From: Campylobacter sp.
GTDB taxonomy: Bacteria; Campylobacterota; Campylobacteria; Campylobacterales; Campylobacteraceae
Direction of reading: 5' to 3'
DNA length: 10,046 nucleotides
Assembly (NCBI GenBank): GCA_017506845.1
Contig: JAFVMP010000181.1
Span: forward strand, 1 to 10,046
Under the pieces are notes generated by a model, which saw only the letters and a list, made by a program, of their open reading frames with translations, was not told the origin of the DNA and did no database searches. Shown one piece after another: positions 7,813 through 10,046 of the stretch (position 1 is its first letter; each line of letters starts with the position of its first letter). A program made the translations under genes and the position numbers.

Positions 7813-8720
7813 TGGGATATAAATTTATTTTTGGCCCAGTGAGTAGCCGCCGCTTTGGCAGCTCTCTTGGGATTGACCTTAGTCCAGATCAAAAAAGCTG
7901 TAATTTTGATTGCTTATATTGTGAGTTAAAAAAAGCTAAAACCATCAGAGCTATAAAAAATGAGCCAAATTCCAAAGTTATAATAAATGAGCTTAAAAAT
8001 GCTCTTAATGAGTTTAAAGATATCGATGTTATCACGCTTACAGCTAATGGCGAGCCAAGTCTATATAGCGATTTATTAAATTTAATTACTCAGATAAATA
8101 CTCTTAAAACTACGCAAAAATCACTAATTCTTAGCAATGGTAGCGCTGTTTTAAATCCTAATGCTATTGAGGCTCTTTTAAATCTTGATATTGTGAAGTT
8201 TAGTCTTGATAGTGCAAATCAAAAGACATTTCGTAAAATTGATAGAAGCATTGATAATATAGATGTAGATAAGTTAGTAGAGCTTATGTCGCAATTTAGA
8301 TCTAAATTTAAAGGCGAGCTTATTATGGAGGTTTTGGTTGTAGCTGGATATAATGATAGCGATGATGAGTTTATAGCTTTAAATAGAGCTTTTAAAAAGA
8401 TTTTACCTAATAGAATAGACATCAGCACTATAGATCGCCCACCAGCTCATAATGTTAGAGGCGTTAGTAGCGAAACATTGCACTATTTAGCAACTTTTAT
8501 AGATGCTGCACCAGTTAGCATAGCTTCTAGAACCCCTTTAAGATCCAAATTTGATTATAGTAAAGATGAGCTTGAAAAGCTTTTAAAACTTCGCCCGCAA
8601 AGTTTATATGATATAGAAAACAACTTTACTGCAAATGCAAAAATGAATTTAGAAACGCTAATAAATGAAGGCAAGGTCATAGAATGCGACTTAGCTGGGA
8701 TGAAATTTTATAGAATTTGA
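7812..8720 (+). CDS. Radical SAM protein with a C-terminal winged-helix-like domain
   Basis: Putative radical S-adenosylmethionine enzyme of 302 aa. Cys30, Cys34 and Cys37 form the CX3CX2C motif (CNFDCLYC) that ligates the SAM-binding 4Fe-4S cluster. NGEP at 79-82 corresponds to the GGEP motif that contacts SAM. LILSNG (105-110) and VKFSLD (128-133) fit successive TIM-barrel strands. An N-terminal GPVSSRRFGSSLGIDL stretch (8-23) precedes the cluster, a feature of a widespread uncharacterised COG0731-like group. The last 45 residues (about 255-302), with a predicted helix-helix-strand pattern ending DLAGMKFYRI, resemble a small winged helix. Substrate and reaction are unknown. It shares the A of its ATG with the hemE stop, so it is coupled to hemE. 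A similar gene follows hemE in C. jejuni (from memory). No terminator is evident after it. Confidence 0.88.
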   Translation: MGYKFIFGPVSSRRFGSSLGIDLSPDQKSCNFDCLYCELKKAKTIRAIKNEPNSKVIINELKNALNEFKDIDVITLTANGEPSLYSDLLNLITQINTLKTTQKSLILSNGSAVLNPNAIEALLNLDIVKFSLDSANQKTFRKIDRSIDNIDVDKLVELMSQFRSKFKGELIMEVLVVAGYNDSDDEFIALNRAFKKILPNRIDISTIDRPPAHNVRGVSSETLHYLATFIDAAPVSIASRTPLRSKFDYSKDELEKLLKLRPQSLYDIENNFTANAKMNLETLINEGKVIECDLAGMKFYRI

Positions 8721-8749
8721 AAAAAATTTCTAATTTAAGCTAAATTTAA

Positions 8750-8778
8750 TTGACAAATGGTTAATTATTAGCTATAAT
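8750..8778 (+). promoter_or_regulatory. Consensus sigma-70 promoter of tRNA-Asn
   Basis: TTGACA at 8750-8755 and TATAAT at 8773-8778 both match consensus exactly, with the ideal 17-nt spacer. The -10 ends 21 nt before the tRNA 5' end. A full -35 is rare for Campylobacter promoters and fits a highly expressed stable RNA. Confidence 0.88.
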
Positions 8779-8799
8779 TCCAACTCATTTATACGATAT

Positions 8800-8874
8800 T
8801 CCGGATTAGCTCAGCGGTAGAGTAGTCGGCTGTTAACCGATTGGTCGCTGGTTCGAATCCAGCATCCGGAGCCA
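8800..8874 (+). tRNA. tRNA-Asn (anticodon GTT)
   Basis: The sequence folds into a full cloverleaf. The 7-bp acceptor stem pairs TCCGGAT (8800-8806) with ATCCGGA (8864-8870). Discriminator G is at 8871 and an encoded CCA at 8872-8874. The D-arm is GCTC/GAGT around AGCGGTA. The anticodon loop CTGTTAA is closed by GTCGG/CCGAT, with anticodon GTT at 8832-8834. The T-arm is GCTGG-TTCGAAT-CCAGC. GTT reads AAC and AAU (Asn). It appears to be a single-gene transcript from its own promoter. Confidence 0.97.
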
Positions 8875-9283
8875 CTTACTTCTTGAATATCCATATATTA
8901 ATCAATTATCAGTTTTTAATAAATATCAATTAACTAATATATAGCCTTAATTAATTCTATACAATGACTAAATTAGATACACTTTGCTATTTGATAATAT
9001 TAATTTTTTAGAGTTTATAAATTTTATCTAGATAGGATTTATAAACTCCTTTTAGCAATAAGCTATGCTTCATTTGACTAAAGTATTTAATTTAGATTTT
9101 GTATGCAATATTTTCTTTAGCTTTTCGTTCAATATAAAACACTATTATTCTGTTGTACTCATATTCTTAGAATATATCATATCTATAATTTCAATATTTT
9201 ATGTTCTTTAATTATTAATTGGCTCACTATTTTAATTAAGCTAATATACTAATGATTCATAAATCTAAAAATCAAAGTATATA
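8875..9283. other. AT-rich stretch of about 410 nt after tRNA-Asn, without an intact gene
   Basis: No frame here has a start, ribosome binding site and sustained coding. The stretch contains a 38-nt inverted repeat at 9011-9048 and a shorter AT-rich palindrome (ATATTC-TTA-GAATAT, 9161-9175). A minus-strand reading frame at 9008-9166 has 53 codons with one internal stop (9092-9094) and no upstream start. It could be a gene remnant. No integrase, att-like duplicate of the tRNA 3' end or transposase is visible in the window. Confidence 0.6.
9011..9048. repeat. 38-nt inverted repeat with 12-bp perfect arms
   Basis: The left arm GAGTTTATAAAT (9011-9022) is the exact reverse complement of the right arm ATTTATAAACTC (9037-9048). 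The interior can continue pairing (two T-G wobbles, then TAT/ATA around CTAG), so almost the whole 38 nt can fold into one hairpin. It lies in the non-coding stretch between the tRNA and the six-cysteine gene. Only a short TTTT follows on the plus strand, and A-rich DNA follows on the minus strand, so it is not a typical rho-independent terminator in either direction. A protein-binding palindrome, an RNA-processing hairpin or a mobile-element remnant are alternatives. Confidence 0.75.
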
Positions 9284-9541
9284 TCAATAACAAAAATTCT
9301 CACCAGATGAATAACATTTATAGCTATCTATTGCCTCTTGAATCTTATTACGAGATTCACTTACTACACACTCTGTATATCTCTCTAAACCTTTAATATA
9401 ATCTTCTACATCATCTCTACAAGAATTTTTAAATGTTTTAAAAGATGTCGATGAACCAATACATATAGGTTTCATTGGCTCTCTACAATAACTATATAAA
9501 GTAGATACTAAAACTAAAGAAACAAAAATATATCTAAACAT
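9284..9541 (-). CDS. Small exported six-cysteine protein of unknown function
   Basis: 85-aa product starting at the ATG at 9539-9541. GGAG (complement of 9548-9551) lies 6 nt upstream, so this start is preferred over an in-frame ATG 21 nt earlier, which has no ribosome binding site and would put charges before the leader. Residues 1-18 (MFRYIFVSLVLVSTLYSY) form a Sec signal peptide with cleavage likely near Ser17. The sequence before Cys19 is not a lipobox. The mature protein of about 67 residues has six cysteines (19, 27, 41, 58, 76, 84) with gaps of 7, 13, 16, 17 and 7, and no other obvious motif. The middle (42-75) looks helical and charged. Three disulfides formed in the periplasm are likely. 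I do not recognise the family. It has the same strand as the histidine kinase fragment upstream, with a 250-nt gap, so it probably has its own promoter. Confidence 0.75.
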   Translation of the reverse strand: MFRYIFVSLVLVSTLYSYCREPMKPICIGSSTSFKTFKNSCRDDVEDYIKGLERYTECVVSESRNKIQEAIDSYKCYSSGENFCY

Positions 9542-9581
9542 ATTACGCTCCAAAATAAACATATAATAAAATAAAAAATAG

Positions 9582-9587
9582 ATTCTA
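9582..9587 (-). promoter_or_regulatory. Possible -10 element of the six-cysteine gene
   Basis: On the minus strand TAGAAT lies about 40 nt upstream of the gene's ATG and differs from TATAAT at one base. No clear -35 is present, as is common in Campylobacter. Other AT-rich hexamers nearby could serve instead, so this is a tentative placement. Confidence 0.25.
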
Positions 9588-9614
9588 CAATAAAAGAACT
9601 TATATAGAAATTAC

Positions 9615-9659
9615 CTCTTAGGCTAAATCAAAAGCTAAAGGATAGGCTAAACATAAGAG
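9615..9659 (-). repeat. Three evenly spaced GCTAAA/TTTAGC repeats flanked by an inverted repeat
   Basis: On the plus strand GCTAAA occurs at 9622-9627, 9634-9639 and 9646-9651, exactly 12 nt apart. The outer two are extended to TAGGCTAAA (9619-9627 and 9643-9651). The set is enclosed by CTCTTA (9615-9620) and TAAGAG (9654-9659), and by AAGAACT (9594-9600) paired with AGTTCTT (9658-9664). It lies about 80-110 nt upstream of the six-cysteine gene on the minus strand, where an activator or repressor would bind. The repeat arrangement is directly visible. The regulatory role is inferred. Confidence 0.45.
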
Positions 9660-9673
9660 TTCTTATTATTTTA

Positions 9674-9690
9674 CATAGTTATAAACTATG
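9674..9690. repeat. Short hairpin between the kinase and six-cysteine genes
   Basis: CATAGTT (9674-9680) and AACTATG (9684-9690) form a perfect 7-bp stem with a 3-nt ATA loop. It lies about 100 nt downstream of the kinase stop codon on the minus strand. The minus strand continues A-rich after it, without a T-run, so it is a poor terminator candidate. Confidence 0.4.
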
Positions 9691-9791
9691 CAATAATCTT
9701 TTGCATTGCTTTAATTAGCACAGTTTACTTGATTAATATTATTTTTTCACTAATCTAGTCGTTTTATTGCTTATATTTACTTAATTTTTAT

Positions 9792-10046
9792 CTATTTTAT
9801 ATCCTTAGCAAATGTGATAATAAACTCACTTCCTACGCCTTTTTGACTTTTTAAATTTATATTAGCGTGATGTATATTTAAAATTGATTTGACAATAGAT
9901 AATCCAAGACCTGTGCCACCTACTCTTTTACTACAAACCTTATCAACACAAAAAAATCTTTCAAATATCCGCTCTTGCATACTATGCTCAATCCCAATTC
10001 CATTATCTTGTATGGATAACTCTATGCTTCGTGGAAGATTTATAAG
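9792..10046 (-). CDS. Sensor histidine kinase, C-terminal part (gene continues beyond the window)
   Basis: The minus strand is open from the window edge at 10046 to the stop at 9792-9794, giving 84 codons of C-terminal protein. This covers the second half of a HATPase_c domain: G1 box DNGIGI (about residues 14-19 of the fragment), F box FERFF, and G2 box GGTGLGLSIVK, followed by the final strands GSEFIITF. The spacing and the VDK...GGTGLGLSIVK context resemble PhoR-type membrane kinases (HPK1 class). The N-terminal sensor, membrane segments and phospho-accepting histidine are outside the window, so the signal is unknown. The loop between F and G2 boxes has two cysteines (FFCVDKVCSKR) where Arg or Ala is usual. 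No response regulator gene is seen, and it may lie upstream. The internal ATG at 9978-9980 is not the gene start. Confidence 0.92.
   Translation of the reverse strand, partial: LINLPRSIELSIQDNGIGIEHSMQERIFERFFCVDKVCSKRVGGTGLGLSIVKSILNIHHANINLKSQKGVGSEFIITFAKDIK

Noticed and set aside
8732..8746. AATTTA-AGC-TAAATT hairpin after the radical SAM gene as a terminator
   Set aside because: The stem is 6 bp of A/T only, and no T-run follows. The tRNA promoter begins 4 nt later. Termination here is unsupported.
8864..8900. tRNA 3' end as an attachment site for an integrated element
   Set aside because: I found no second copy of the tRNA 3' segment and no integrase gene within the window. An island extending beyond the window cannot be excluded, but nothing here supports it.
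9542..9562. Earlier in-frame ATG (9560-9562) as the start of the six-cysteine protein
   Set aside because: It has no Shine-Dalgarno. The ATG at 9539-9541 has GGAG 6 nt upstream and gives a clean signal peptide directly after the start.
9684..9709. GCAAT/ATTGC stem (9690-9694 and 9705-9709) as a terminator
   Set aside because: The stem is only 5 bp with a 10-nt loop and a three-base T-run, and it overlaps the better CATAGTT hairpin. It is below what I would call a terminator.
9978..9980. ATG as the start of a 62-aa minus-strand protein
   Set aside because: The frame stays open to the window edge and the upstream codons encode the G1 box DNGIGI of the HATPase domain, so this is an internal Met of a larger kinase.

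Overview
The window is low-GC chromosomal DNA from a Campylobacter. The gene order gyrA, LPP20-domain lipoprotein, small exported protein, NtrC-type regulator, asd matches the gyrA-flgP-flgQ-flgR-asd order I know from C. jejuni. From memory, the GyrA N-terminus and the hemE and radical-SAM block look closer to the C. fetus / C. hyointestinalis / C. lanienae side of the genus than to C. jejuni. That species-level placement is an impression, not an alignment.

Layout. Positions 1-386 carry no intact gene and end in the gyrA promoter. A tightly packed plus-strand block follows. It holds gyrA (387-3080), flgP (3127-3615), a GTG-started flgQ-like gene overlapping flgP (3591-3983) and flgR (3987-5135). 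After a 75-nt gap with its own promoter come asd (5211-6245), a YqhA/UPF0114 membrane protein overlapping asd by 8 nt (6238-6765), hemE (6781-7812) and a radical SAM gene overlapping hemE by 1 nt (7812-8720). A strong sigma-70 promoter then drives tRNA-Asn(GTT) (8800-8874). The last 1.2 kb is AT-rich and sparsely coding. It holds a 38-nt inverted repeat, a minus-strand gene for an 85-aa exported six-cysteine protein (9284-9541), a promoter-like region with three evenly spaced direct repeats, and the minus-strand 3' end of a sensor histidine kinase that runs off the window (9792-10046).

How the genes fit together. flgP, flgQ and flgR form a flagellar cluster: a lipoprotein of the flagellar basal disk, its partner, and the sigma-54 activator of rod, hook and basal-body genes. 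gyrA, asd and hemE are housekeeping genes for DNA topology, the aspartate-family amino acid/diaminopimelate pathway, and heme. The radical SAM and YqhA proteins are conserved but poorly characterised passengers of the asd-hemE unit.

Most notable points. GyrA has Ile at the position equivalent to C. jejuni Thr86 (E. coli Ser83), the classic quinolone-resistance substitution. FlgR ends directly after its AAA+ domain, with no DNA-binding helix-turn-helix. The orphan six-cysteine exported protein has three TTTAGC repeats at an exact 12-nt period upstream, next to a histidine kinase gene. I see no CRISPR array, insertion sequence, phage gene or toxin-antitoxin pair. The core of the window is ordinary, and only the tRNA-distal 1.2 kb looks like accessory or fast-changing DNA.
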